DNA of 64,000 bases from Anthoceros angustus (Eukaryota; Streptophyta; Anthocerotopsida; Anthocerotales; Anthocerotaceae), in contig MU008166.1 in NCBI GenBank assembly GCA_010909165.1, positions 1,550,001 through 1,614,000 of the forward strand. The letters run 5' to 3'. Both the position numbers and the translations under genes were made by a program. Numbering within the stretch: the first letter of the stretch is position 1; each line of letters starts with the position of its first letter. Of this stretch, positions 23,641 to 34,518 are shown piece by piece. Below the pieces are notes generated by a model. It ran no database searches. It was not told where the DNA came from and worked only from the letters and a program-made list of their open reading frames with translations.

Positions 23641-24559
23641 GATATTCGATTCCTGTTGTCTTCTTGTCAGTGAACAGGTGCTTGTACCTGGACAATTTAA
23701 TGCAAGGTGCCCTTTGACTGTCGTCTCCATTACTACATACCTGTCACGGGCCTCATGTGGGTTGGCATTTACCTCACTGTTTCCTTTGGAGTGTCAGTCA
23801 GGCTCTTCTTGTGTTCTGCCTCCAGGCCCTTGTATGCCGCCTCGGTAGAAGACGGAGCAATTGTCAATAGTCTGTTCTTACTATTTGCAGAGCCACCTAC
23901 CTCCATGGGTGATGTTTTTGAGGGAACTTTGTCTCACTTCCATGGATGGTGATGCGGGTAGTTGATGCTCTTGCTGGCAAACTGGACTACAATGTGCTCC
24001 ACGTGAAGTGGGTGCCCAGCTGTGCGCCGTCATGATTCAAGTGGAGGCTAACTGAGGCCACATCAATTTCTAGCCGACGGTAAATCGAGAAGGGAAAGCC
24101 CGTGTTCGTGGGCGGAGGAACGAGCACATCGTTGCTTTCCATCAGTAGTCAGGCCGTAACGCTTGGCGAGGGCTTGTTCCAGTATGCTCGATACTACAAA
24201 ATCACGCATGCGGGCTTCCCCTTTCTTGCCCGATGCGGGTCCGCTCCTCAGGCCTGCTTTTCCATGTTAGGTGTCCCTGCGTGATTTCTGTATTCCATGT
24301 AGCAGCTGGGCCCACTTGCCCACTCGCAAACGGAGGATGGCAGCCGTGGGAAGCTGTGGGATGGGGTTAGGGTCATTAACAGGTTCCCCCACATCTGCAC
24401 TGTTAGGGAATGATGTATATGGAAGGGAAAACTTGTCAATGACTCTGACCTCCTTGAAGATGCTCGTTGTTGATGGTACTGACGTTGTGTTATGTAGATA
24501 GTTACTACAATTTGTTGAAACCTGGGTTGGAACTGGTGATGGTGATGGTGCTGGTGCTG

Positions 24560-25160
24560 GATATAATGTAGCATTGATGATTCTGAGCCTCCCAGGCCTG
24601 CAGGAAGGAAATGGCGCAACAGCTGATACTGTGAACAGGACTATCCGACAAGGGGAGCTCACCCAGGCTGTAGAAGGTCTAGGAATTGTAGAAGCATTCT
24701 GTTACATAGTAGGTGGAAAGGATGTAGCACTGGGTCGCCGTGTTCATGCTTGGCAGGTTGTAAGAAGCACTGTATGTGTTTACCGTGGTTGCTGAACCTG
24801 ATGCCTTTGTTCGGCCTTCCATTTTTTCTGCTTTTGTATAGCAAGGACAAGGTAAAGCAGACGTCCCTGCAATTGCATATATCTGATGTGCCTCCCAAGT
24901 GTGAAGCCATATGGCCATGTTTGTATAGCAGCAAACTTGGCCAGGCATGATTATGCAAGGGGAGCCCACTTGAAAACTGGGTAGCAGATACCGGCGGATG
25001 TGTTGGCTACGGGGTTGAGCCTAACCTCTCTTTTTGTCTGTCGTGGGTAGATGGACTACGTGCGAAGCTTAGCAGCTTTAGACTCTGAAAGATTGTTTGA
25101 CATATTTCATCAAAAACACGTTTTTCATAGTCATCTTCTACAAAATCATCTCCATGCCAT
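24560..25160 (+). pseudogene. Degenerate PPR gene copy at the left edge of the PPR cluster
   Basis: Broken frames show order and wording matching the N-terminal part of the two intact PPR genes downstream: QGELTQAVEGLGIV, then VALGRRVHAWQV, AEPDAFV, CEAIWPCLYSSKL and a nucleotide match around 24,995-25,030 (GATGTGTTGGCTACGGGG). Several stops and frameshifts interrupt it and no PPR domain is intact. It is a tandem relic of the same family. Confidence 0.7.
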
Positions 25161-25596
25161 GACAGATTGCGGAGCAAACATTTCTCACTCTGACGGGTGC
25201 ATAAGCGTTTATCAGGTGTCCAGATGCGGGCCCTTTAACATGAGCGTGCACTACGGCGTTGCTGATCACTCGCTTAACTGATCGTCCCTCCCTACAGAGG
25301 TTGTATCGCCGTGTTCCATTTGAAAAAAGCATTTAGGTGAGCGACTCCTCACAGTCCATCCTGCCATCAGCCGAGCCAGTGTCCGCAGCATACAAGGCTT
25401 TTGTGCACCGAGATACACTTTGCCCTAGCTGCAGCATGCGCTCCATCGGGTCATGGCAGTGTGGACAGTCACTTGTAATTCACGCAAAGGACAACTTGGT
25501 GGTTGAGTGCAGGGATGTAGTCGATTTACTGTGGTGTCAACAGTTAGCAGACCGAGGTGCAGCAGCTGTGCAACAAACCCAGGCTGTGGGCACAGA

Positions 25597-28500
25597 ATGT
25601 CTGGCTGGGGGAACCTCGTCCACAGAGGGTCATTGCCCAGAGCTCTGGTGGATACAGTGTTTTCTGGATCATACACTTGGGTGCATGCGCAGCTGGCTGC
25701 TCTTGATATGCAGATGGGTCGTCGTGCCCTCACTTCCTACTTGACCTTGCCGGATGATCCTGGGCCACGGAGGCCTGCATTGTGCCAATGGAGAGTATCA
25801 GCTGAAGTCATTCTTGAACTATGTCAACAGGGGGAGCTGACTGGGGCCGTCGAGGCTCTGGGAGTCCTGGTGCAGACAGACTTTCCCATTTCCAGTTCCC
25901 TCTTTTATAGTGTGATAAAAGGAGCTAAGAAGGATCTGGTTTTGGGTCGGCGTGTACATGCTCTCACCGTGAAGCAGGGGAACGAGTCGGACACGTTCTT
26001 GTGCAACCACATTCTGCGGATGTATGCTTCTCATGCCAGGTTGCAAGAAGCGATGGATGTGTTCACCATGGTGGCCAAACCAGATGCATTTATGTGGTCT
26101 TCTATAATTTCTGTGCATGTCAAACACGGACAAGCCAAGCAGGCCATACAACTGTATCATCAAATGCGCGGGTCAAGTGTGAAGCCAGATGGCCGTGTGT
26201 TTATAGCAGCCCTGCAGGCTTGTTCAAGGGCAGCAGACTTAAAAACTGGGCAGCAGGTACACGCTGATGTGTTGGCTAGTGGGGTTGAGCCCGATATGTT
26301 TGTGTCTTGTTGCTTGGTCGACATGTATGCAAGGTCTGGTGACTTGGAAGGCGCTCGAAGAGTGTTTGATGGACTTCCTCAGAAGGATGTCGTGACATGG
26401 AATGCCATGATATCGGGGTACTCTCAGAAGGGCTTGGGTCAGGAGGCTCTTCATCTTCACGGTGCAATGGTGGAAGAAGGCATTGCTGCACCAGATGGTG
26501 TGACATTTGCATGCCTGCTGCAGGCATGTGCAAGTGTGGGTACCGCAGCTATGGAGAAGGGAAGGCAGCTTCATAAGCAAGTTGCAGATAAAGGACTTGA
26601 GCTTAATGCTGTTGTAGGCTGCAGCCTGGTAAATATGTATGCAAAGTGTGGTAGCCTACAGGATGCTCAGAGCGTGTTTGACAGGCTTCCTCAAAAGACT
26701 GTGGTGACATGGACCGCAATGATAATAGGCTATTCTCAGAACGGCATGAGTGAGGAAGCCCTTCATCTTCACAGTGCGATGGAACAAGAAGGCATCTCAT
26801 TACCAGATGCTTTGACATTTGTGTGCCTCCTGCAGGCGTGTGCAACAGTAGGTACCAAGGCATTGGAAAAGGGAAAGCAGTTACATTCACAGATCAAGGA
26901 ACAGGGGCTTCAAACATCATTGTTTGTATCCAATGCCTTGATAAACATGTACGGAAAGTGTGGCAGCCTGGAGGATGCGCAAACCCTGTTTGATGGACTT
27001 GGTCAAAAAGATGTTACGACTTGGACAAGTCTGATATCTGGCTATGCCCAACGTGACATGGGTCAGGAAGCACTTCATGTCTACAGTGCTATGCAAGAAG
27101 AAGGCACAACGGTCCCCTCCCCTATGACTTTTGTGTGGCTCCTGCAGGCATGTGCATGTGTGGGTACCCTGGCTTTAGAGAAGGGGAAGCAGCTGCATTC
27201 ACAGATTAAAGAACAACGGCTTGAAGCTGATATGCTTGTCGTTAACAATCTGTTAAACATGTATGCAAAGTGTGGCAGCCTGGAGGATGCCCAGAGCATA
27301 TTTGATGGAATTGCTCAAAGGGATGTAGTGACATGGACAACAATGATAGCATGCTATACCCGGCAGGGCAGGGGTCAGGAAGCTCTTGATCTCTACAGTT
27401 CCATGCAACAAGAAAACATTGCTCCGCCTGACTCTCTCACGTTTGTGTGCCTCCTGCAAGCATGTGCAAGTGTGGGTAAGCCAGCTCTGGAGAAGGGGAG
27501 GCAACTTCATGCACAGCTTCAAGGAGTCAAGGTTGAACGGGCTGTAGGTTGCAGCCTGGTACACATGTACGCAAAGTGTGGTAGCCTAGAGGATGCTCAG
27601 GGTGTGTTTGACGGTCTCAATCAGAAAGATGTAGTCACATGGACCGCTCTGATAGCTGGATATTCTCAGCAGGGCATGGGTCAGGAAGCACTTCAAGTGT
27701 ACACGGCTATGCAAAAAGAAGACTGTGCTGCACCTGACTCTGTGACATTTGTGTGCCTTCTGCAGGCATGTGCAAGTGTGGGTGCCCCAGCCCTTGAGAC
27801 GGGGAAGCAACTGCACGTGCAGATTGAAGAACATGGGTTTCTGGCTGATATGTTTGTTGCCAACAGTTTGGTTAACATGTATGCAAAGTGTGGCAGCCCA
27901 CATGATGCCCAGAACGTGTTTGAACGACTTGTTGCAAAAGATGTTGTAACGTGGAATGCTTTGATAGGAGGATATTCCGAGCAGGGGATGGCTCAGGACG
28001 CCTTTTGTCTTTACAGTGCGATGCAACGAGAAAGCAAGGTCCGACCTAATTCTGTCACATTTGTATGCTTGCTGCAAGCATGTGCAGTTGTGGGAGCTTT
28101 GCATGCCGGAAGGTTGCTTCATTCACAGATAAAAGCACAAGGGTTGCAGGATGATTCAACTGTTAGCAAATCTTTGATAAACATGTATGCAAAAGCTGGA
28201 AGCATGGTTGATGCACAGCAGGTGTTTGACACCTTGCCCGAACGAGATATCATCGCCTGGAATGCGCTAATTGCAGGATACACCCGTCAAGGGGACAGTG
28301 AACTGGTCTTTGACTTGATTCACAGAATGAGAGAAGATGGCATACAGCCAGACGGCGTCACATTCTTAAGTGTAATGGCCGTATGCAGTCATGCGGGTCT
28401 AGTAGACACGGGACAAAAGTACTTCGAGGATATGAGCAGACAGTATGGCATCACTCCCACTCCTAAGCACTACTCATGCATGGTAGATCTGCTGGGTCGT

Positions 28501-28944
28501 GCAGGGCACCTTGACAAGGCGCTAGCGATGGCAAGGACAATGCCTGTGCAGCCTCATGACGCGGTTTGGCACGCTTTATTGGGTGCTTGTCAGAAGTGGA
28601 GCAACGTGGATGTGGGACGCCATGCCTTCCATGAAGCAGTGAAGGTGGACGAAAAGGATCCAGCAGCTTATGTATTGATGGCGAACATATATACTAGTGC
28701 CCAAATGTGGGAGGAGGCAGAGGAGATGCACTTGAGGAGAAATGGGATCGGGGCTTGGAAGCAACCAGGCCAGAGCTGGTGGACAGACATGGAGGGACTG
28801 GTGCATACTTTTGCGGTAGGCGATAGCAAGCATCCCGAGACCGACGGCATATATGCAAGGCTGAAACAGCTGGTTCCTAAGATAATGAAAGAAGGGTATG
28901 CGCCACATCTATCGTGGGACATACAGCATGAGGTCGTATTATGA
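25597..28944 (+). CDS. PLS-type PPR protein with E/E+-like C-terminus (cluster gene 1)
   Basis: Intronless, 1115 aa. From about residue 130 there are eight consecutive P-L-S-like units of roughly 100 residues, each with the pattern VNMYAKCGSLQDAQSVFD, then KDVVTWTAMI, then FVCLLQACASVG and EKGKQLH. The last unit runs into an E/E+-like region (about 980-1100: AVWHALLGACQKW, MANIYTSAQMWEEAEEM, VHTFAVGDSKHPETDGIYA). The protein stops after GYAPHLSWDIQHEVVL, where a DYW deaminase domain would normally start, and no HxE or CxxC motifs follow. Such proteins are plastid or mitochondrial RNA-binding factors for C-to-U editing and would need a DYW partner in trans. The start at 25597 is supported because the neighbour also begins MSG followed by a homologous leader that could act as an organelle targeting peptide; upstream, this frame opens only with GTG. 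Confidence 0.93.
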   Translation: MSGWGNLVHRGSLPRALVDTVFSGSYTWVHAQLAALDMQMGRRALTSYLTLPDDPGPRRPALCQWRVSAEVILELCQQGELTGAVEALGVLVQTDFPISSSLFYSVIKGAKKDLVLGRRVHALTVKQGNESDTFLCNHILRMYASHARLQEAMDVFTMVAKPDAFMWSSIISVHVKHGQAKQAIQLYHQMRGSSVKPDGRVFIAALQACSRAADLKTGQQVHADVLASGVEPDMFVSCCLVDMYARSGDLEGARRVFDGLPQKDVVTWNAMISGYSQKGLGQEALHLHGAMVEEGIAAPDGVTFACLLQACASVGTAAMEKGRQLHKQVADKGLELNAVVGCSLVNMYAKCGSLQDAQSVFDRLPQKTVVTWTAMIIGYSQNGMSEEALHLHSAMEQEGISLPDALTFVCLLQACATVGTKALEKGKQLHSQIKEQGLQTSLFVSNALINMYGKCGSLEDAQTLFDGLGQKDVTTWTSLISGYAQRDMGQEALHVYSAMQEEGTTVPSPMTFVWLLQACACVGTLALEKGKQLHSQIKEQRLEADMLVVNNLLNMYAKCGSLEDAQSIFDGIAQRDVVTWTTMIACYTRQGRGQEALDLYSSMQQENIAPPDSLTFVCLLQACASVGKPALEKGRQLHAQLQGVKVERAVGCSLVHMYAKCGSLEDAQGVFDGLNQKDVVTWTALIAGYSQQGMGQEALQVYTAMQKEDCAAPDSVTFVCLLQACASVGAPALETGKQLHVQIEEHGFLADMFVANSLVNMYAKCGSPHDAQNVFERLVAKDVVTWNALIGGYSEQGMAQDAFCLYSAMQRESKVRPNSVTFVCLLQACAVVGALHAGRLLHSQIKAQGLQDDSTVSKSLINMYAKAGSMVDAQQVFDTLPERDIIAWNALIAGYTRQGDSELVFDLIHRMREDGIQPDGVTFLSVMAVCSHAGLVDTGQKYFEDMSRQYGITPTPKHYSCMVDLLGRAGHLDKALAMARTMPVQPHDAVWHALLGACQKWSNVDVGRHAFHEAVKVDEKDPAAYVLMANIYTSAQMWEEAEEMHLRRNGIGAWKQPGQSWWTDMEGLVHTFAVGDSKHPETDGIYARLKQLVPKIMKEGYAPHLSWDIQHEVVL

Positions 28945-29214
28945 GGTAGACAAGTCATGGGTTCACTGTCGTTCATAGGATCCATACTCTTATCAATCTC
29001 AATTCGCACGGAAGGTCGTCTCCTACCTCGCAGCTTGTTTTTCAGTGCACAGAAATCTAGCACTGATTCAGGAAAGTTTAACCTCAATTCCCAAAGCATA
29101 TCATCTCCTCCGTTGCAGCTTGTGTTTCAATTCTCAACGATGTAGGCAGTAGCAAAGACCCATCACGATTATGAGCGAGGCCCACATGAAGAACTGCTCA
29201 GGCTGTCGCACAGC

Positions 29215-32200
29215 ATGTCTGGCAGAGGGAAAAGCGTCGACAAAGGGTTGTCGCCCAGAGCTCTGGTGTCCACACTGTTTTCGGGATCACACACCTGGCT
29301 GGCTGTTGATATCCAGATGGGTCGTCGTGCTCCTGCATCGTACTGGAGCCTGCGGGATGATACTGACTCTGTCGGGACTGCAGCATACGGAAGGGCCGTG
29401 ACGGCTGAAACCGTCATGGAACTTTGTCAGGAGGGGCAGCTGAATGAGGCCGTTGAGGCTTTGGGCGTTCTGGTGCAGACACAATGTCCTATTTCCCAGT
29501 CTCTCCTTTACACTGTTTTGAGAAAATGTGTGGTCAAGAGGGATCTGGTTCTGGGTCGCCGTGTTCATGCTCTCAACTTGAAGCAGGGGTATGAGTCGGA
29601 CACGTTCTTGTGCAATCACATTCTTCGTATGTATGCTTCACATGCCAGGTTGAAAGAAGCGATGGATGTGTTCACCGTAGTTTCCACGCCAGATGCCTTC
29701 ATGTGGTCTTCCATAATCTCCAGTTATGTTAAACACGGACAGGCTAAGAAGGCCATACAACTGTATCATGAGATGCGCAGGTCAAGGGTGAAACCAGATG
29801 GTCATGTGTTTGTCGCATCCCTACAGGCTTGTGCAAGGGCAGCAGACTTGAAAACTGGACAGCAGGTGCATGCTGATGTGTTGGCCGGTGGGCTTGAGAC
29901 TGATTTGTTTGTTGGGAGCTGTTTAGTTGACATGTATGCTAAGTGTGGTAGCTTGGAAGGCGCACATAGAGTCTTTGACGGACTTGGTCAGAAGGATGTA
30001 GTGACATGGAATGCCATAATCTCAGGCTATTCCCAGCAGGGCATGGGTCAGAAAGCCCTTGACCTTTACCGTGCTATGCAACAAGAAGGATTTGCTGCAC
30101 CTGATTCTGTGACGTTTGCTTGCCTCCTGCAGGCATGTGCAAGTGTGGGTATTCCGGCTATGGAGACAGGAAAGCAGCTTCATCGACAGATCAAAGAAAA
30201 AGGCATCAAAGTTGACGCGGTTGTTGGTTGCAGCCTTGTGAACATGTATGCAAAGTGTGGCAGCCTACAGGATGCTCAGATCGTGTTTGATGGACTTGGT
30301 GAAAAGGATGTGGTTACATGGAATGCCATGTTAGCAGGATATTCCCAGCAGGGCATGGGTCGGGAAGCCTTTCGTGTTTACAATGCCATGCAAGAAGAAG
30401 GCATCACTGCACCTGATTCTGTGACATTTGGTTGCCTCCTTCAGGCATGTGCAAGCATTGGGCATTCAGCATTGGAAACGGGGAAGCAGCTGCATGAACA
30501 GATTGGAGAACAAGGACTTCAAGCTGATGTGAGCTTAAGCAACAATCTGATAAATATGTATGCAAAGTGTGGCAGCTTAGAGGATGCTCAGAGCGTATTT
30601 GATGCGCTAAGTCAAAAAGATGTTGTGACTTGGACTGCTCTGATAGGAGGATATACTCAGCAGGGCATGGGTCAGGAAGCCCTTCATCTTTACAGTATTA
30701 TGCAAGAGGAAGGCATTGCAGCATCTGACTCTGTTACACTTATGTGCCTCCTACAGGCGTGTGCAATTGTGGGTACTACAGCTTTGGAGACGGGGAAGCA
30801 GCTTCATGCTGAGATTAAAGAACGTGGACTTCAGGTCGATGCGGCTGTGGGTGACAGGCTGGTAAACATGTACGCAAAGTGTGGCAGCATGCAGGATGCC
30901 CAGAGTGTGTTTGATGAACTTGATAAGAAGGATCTCGTGACATGGAATTCCATGATAGCAGGTTATGCCCAGCAATGCATGGGTCAGGAAGCCCTTAGTG
31001 TTTACAGTGTCATGAAAGAAGGAGGCACCTCTGCACCCGATGCTGTGACATTTGTTCGTCTCCTCCAGGCATGTACAAGTATGGGTGCCCCGTCTTTGGA
31101 GATGGGGAAGCAGGTTCATGCCGAGATTGAAGAACAGGGGCTTCAGGCCGATGTGTTTATAGGTTGCAGCCTGATCAACATGTATGTGAAGTGTGGCAAC
31201 CTACTAGGTGCCCAGAGCGTGTTTGATGGACTTGTTCACAAAGATGTGGTGATATGGAATGTTATGCTGTTAGGCTATTCCCAGCAGGGCATGGGCCAGG
31301 AAGCTCTCCATCTCTACAGTGCTATGCAAGAAGAAGGCTCCACTGTGCCAGATTCAGTGACATTTGTGTGCCTCTTGCAGGCGTGTGCAAGTGTGGGTTC
31401 CCAGGCTCTGGAGATGGGTAAGCAGATTCATGATCAGATTAGAGAACAAGGGCTCCAAGTGGATGAGTTCGTGACCAACAGTTTGATAAACATGTATGCA
31501 AAATGTGGCAGCCTTGAGGATGCTCAGAGCTTGTTTGACGGACTCACAAAGAAAGATGTGGTGACATGGAATGCCATGATATCAGGATACTCCCAGCAGG
31601 GCAAGGGTCAGGAAGCTCTTGATCTCTACGATGCTATGCAAGAACAAGGCATCTCCTCACCTAATTCTGTAACATTTGTGTGCCTTCTTCAGGCCTGTGC
31701 AGGTGTGGCAGCTCTGCGTGCTGGAAGGCAGCTTCATGCAGTGATTGAACAACACGGGCTGCAAACGGATTTGACTGTAGCCAACAGTTTGATGAATATG
31801 TATGCAAAAGCCGGCAGCATGGTGGATGCACAGAAGGTGTTTAATGCATTGCCCGAACGAGATGATGTTGCCTGGAATGCACTGATTGCAGGATACACTC
31901 GTCAGGGAGAAACAGAAGTGGTCTTTAACTTGGTCAACAGAATGAAAGAGGATGGCATACAGCCAAATGGCGTCACCTTTCTTAGTGTGCTAACAGTGTG
32001 CAGTCATGGTGGTCTAGTGAGCAAGGGGCAAGAGTACTTTGAGATTATGTGCAGAGACTCTAACATAACTCCTACTGCGGAACACTATGCATGCATGGTG
32101 GATTTGCTGGGTCGTGCGGGCCAACTGGACGAGGCACTAGTTTTGGCAAGCACAATGCCTGTGGAGCCTATTGACGCAGTTTGGCACACTCTACTGGGTG

Positions 32201-32532
32201 CTTGCCGGAAGTGGAGAAACGTGGAGGTGGGACGCTATGCATTCAATGAAGCAATGAAGATAGACCAAAAGGATGCTGCAGCATATGTGTCAATGTCCAA
32301 CATATATACTGGTGCCCAGATGTGGGAAGAGGCACATGAGATGCAGGAGAGGAGAAAAAGCATCGGGGCGTGGAAGCAGCCAGGCCGGAGCTGGTGGACA
32401 GACATGGACGGATTGGTCCATAATTTTGTGGTTGGGGATAGAAAGCATTCTGAGAGTGACGAAATATATGCGGGTCTGAAGCAGCTGCTTCCCAAGATGA
32501 TGAAAGAAGGATATCTCCCACAATCGGAGTAG
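29215..32532 (+). CDS. PLS-type PPR protein with E/E+-like C-terminus (cluster gene 2)
   Basis: Intronless, 1105 aa, a tandem paralogue of the gene 270 bp upstream in the same orientation. It has the same layout: leader MSGRGKSVDKGLSPRALVS, eight P-L-S-like units with pattern DVVTWNAMISGYSQQGMGQ and FVCLLQACASVG, a terminal E/E+-like part (VWHTLLGACRKW, MSNIYTGAQMWEEAHEM, VHNFVVGDRKHSESDEIYA), then a stop after EGYLPQSE. There is no DYW domain. The two residues that define RNA base preference in P motifs differ from gene 1 in several units (see findings), so the two probably bind different RNA sites. Expected location is mitochondrion or chloroplast. Confidence 0.93.
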   Translation: MSGRGKSVDKGLSPRALVSTLFSGSHTWLAVDIQMGRRAPASYWSLRDDTDSVGTAAYGRAVTAETVMELCQEGQLNEAVEALGVLVQTQCPISQSLLYTVLRKCVVKRDLVLGRRVHALNLKQGYESDTFLCNHILRMYASHARLKEAMDVFTVVSTPDAFMWSSIISSYVKHGQAKKAIQLYHEMRRSRVKPDGHVFVASLQACARAADLKTGQQVHADVLAGGLETDLFVGSCLVDMYAKCGSLEGAHRVFDGLGQKDVVTWNAIISGYSQQGMGQKALDLYRAMQQEGFAAPDSVTFACLLQACASVGIPAMETGKQLHRQIKEKGIKVDAVVGCSLVNMYAKCGSLQDAQIVFDGLGEKDVVTWNAMLAGYSQQGMGREAFRVYNAMQEEGITAPDSVTFGCLLQACASIGHSALETGKQLHEQIGEQGLQADVSLSNNLINMYAKCGSLEDAQSVFDALSQKDVVTWTALIGGYTQQGMGQEALHLYSIMQEEGIAASDSVTLMCLLQACAIVGTTALETGKQLHAEIKERGLQVDAAVGDRLVNMYAKCGSMQDAQSVFDELDKKDLVTWNSMIAGYAQQCMGQEALSVYSVMKEGGTSAPDAVTFVRLLQACTSMGAPSLEMGKQVHAEIEEQGLQADVFIGCSLINMYVKCGNLLGAQSVFDGLVHKDVVIWNVMLLGYSQQGMGQEALHLYSAMQEEGSTVPDSVTFVCLLQACASVGSQALEMGKQIHDQIREQGLQVDEFVTNSLINMYAKCGSLEDAQSLFDGLTKKDVVTWNAMISGYSQQGKGQEALDLYDAMQEQGISSPNSVTFVCLLQACAGVAALRAGRQLHAVIEQHGLQTDLTVANSLMNMYAKAGSMVDAQKVFNALPERDDVAWNALIAGYTRQGETEVVFNLVNRMKEDGIQPNGVTFLSVLTVCSHGGLVSKGQEYFEIMCRDSNITPTAEHYACMVDLLGRAGQLDEALVLASTMPVEPIDAVWHTLLGACRKWRNVEVGRYAFNEAMKIDQKDAAAYVSMSNIYTGAQMWEEAHEMQERRKSIGAWKQPGRSWWTDMDGLVHNFVVGDRKHSESDEIYAGLKQLLPKMMKEGYLPQSE

Positions 32533-32934
32533 ACGGCAGCACCTACTAGTTGACTAAGCGACACTGCACGCTTTGTGACAAAATCTCTCGAAAGCGGGAG
32601 CTGCCTTGAAATCGCTGGTTCCATACAGTACGGGGTCTAAGACCAAGGTGTAAGACACGGTTCTGGGGCGCCTGCTCATCCTGTCATGATGTGAAACGCG
32701 GGTGCAAGGGTCGGAGATGGGCAAGCAAGGAAGCGAACGTCATGCCTTGTGCAATTGAAATTTGGACATGCTATGGATCGCTAAGATGAAGGATTTAGCC
32801 CTTCCTGTGTTAAGGCCGATGTCCTTGAAATGCAGTTCGTCATGAATTGGAATTAGGAGAAAAGGAAATGTCTGGCCGGAGAAAGATTTTCCATAGAAGG
32901 TCGTCGGCAGCAGCGTAACAGGGCATATAGCATT

Positions 32935-34517
32935 TGCTGGTCCGTATGAAAGGGTTGTTACAATAGTAGCATATTCCCAGCAAGCCATGGGTGAGGAAGC
33001 CCTGCATGTATACAGGGTGATGCAAGAAGAAGGCATTGCTGCGCCCAACTGTGTGAGATTTGTGTGCCTCCTGCAGGCATGTGCTACTGTGGGTATTCCT
33101 GGCTTTGGAGAAGGGGGAGCAGATTCATGCACATATTCGAGGACAAGGACTTCAAGTTGATGTAGCTGTAAGCAACAATATTATACATATGTATACGAAG
33201 TGTGGCAGCCTAGATGATGCCCAGAGTGTGTTCGATGGACTTTGTTCAAGAAGATGCAGTGACATGGACTGCTCTTATAGCGGGATATTCCCAGCAGGAC
33301 ATGGGTCAGAAAGCGCTTGATCTGTACAGTGCTATGGAAGAGGAAGGTATCACTACACCGGATTCCATTACATTTGTCTGTCTCCTGCAGGCATGCGCAA
33401 GTTTGGGTAACCCAGCTTTGGAGAAAGGTAAGCAGCTCCATGCACGAATTGGAAAACAGGGACTTCAGATTGATACAGTTGTAGGTTGCAGCCTGGTGAT
33501 TTGGTTGTAGGTTGTAGCCTGGTAAACATGTATGCAAAATGTGGCAGCCTACAGGATGCTCAGAGTGTGTTTGATGGACTTGGTGAGAAAGATGTGGTGA
33601 CATGGAATGCCATGATCGCAGGATACTCCCATCAGGGCATGGGTCAGGAATCCCTTCATCTACATATCAGTATGCACGAAGGCGGCATTGTTGACCCAAA
33701 TGCTGGGACATTCGTGTGTCTCCTACAGGCATGTGCAAGCATGGGGATTCCAGCGTTGTAGAAGGGGAAGCAACTTCATGCCCGGATCGAAGAAAAAGGG
33801 CTGCAAGCTGATGGGATTGTGGCCAACAGCTTGATGAACATGTATACAAGCTGTGACAGCCTAGAGGATGCGTAGAGGTTGTTTGACGGACTTGGTGAAA
33901 AAGATGTGGTGACGTGGAATACACTGATAGCAGGAGACTCCCGGCATGGCATGGGTCAGGAAGCTCTGCGTCTTTTTAGTGCCATTCTGCAATACGACAT
34001 TGTTGCACTTGATTCTGTGACAATTGTGTGTCTATTGCAAGCGTGTGCAAGTGTAGGTAACCTAGCTTTGGAAAAGGGGAAGCAGCTTCGTGCACAGATA
34101 GAAGAACAAGGGCTTCACGCTGACATGTTTGTAGCCAACAGTTTGATGAACGTGTATGCGACGTGTGGCAGCCTACAACATGCTCAGAGCTTGTTTGATG
34201 CACAGCAGGTGTTTAGTGGACTTTATCAAAACGATGTGGTGATCTGGAATGCCATGATAGCCAGATGTTCCCAGCAGGGCAGAGGTCAGGAAGCCCTTCA
34301 TCTTTACAGTGCTATGGAAAAAGAAGGCACCGTGGTACCTGATTCTGTGACATTTGTGTGCCTCTTGCAAGCATGTGCAAGTATAGGCACCGCGGCTTTA
34401 GAGAAGGGGAAGCACCTTCATGCTCACATCCGAGAACAAAACGGAAGGCGGATGTGGTTCTGGGTTGCAGCCTGGTGAACATGTATGCAAAGTGTGGCAG
34501 CCTACAACATGCTCAGA
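32935..34517 (+). pseudogene. Broken third PPR copy of the cluster
   Basis: Five or so P-L-S units closely match the two intact genes but are interrupted. Frameshifts occur near 33,100, 33,242 and 34,440. There is a 28-bp-scale local duplication at about 33,476-33,525, where GTAGGTTGCAGCCTGGT is repeated with a stop between. In-frame TAG stops lie at about 33,760 and 33,872. A small insertion near 34,198 reads DAQQVF twice. The N-terminal leader and the E region are missing; the match ends at about 34,517, where an unrelated repeat begins. Confidence 0.9.
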
Positions 34518-34518
34518 T

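Noticed and set aside
24248-24662. Minus-strand frames of about 120 codons near 24.3-24.6 kb
   Set aside because: Low-complexity His/Pro/Ser composition with no family resemblance.
25507-25596. Longer N-terminus of PPR gene 1
   Set aside because: The frame opens with GTG, and the paralogue starts at the ATG equivalent to 25597.
25597-32532. Regular spacing of near-identical motifs, possibly a non-coding satellite
   Set aside because: The roughly 300-bp period is the P-L-S protein repeat of two intact open frames, not a satellite or CRISPR-like array.
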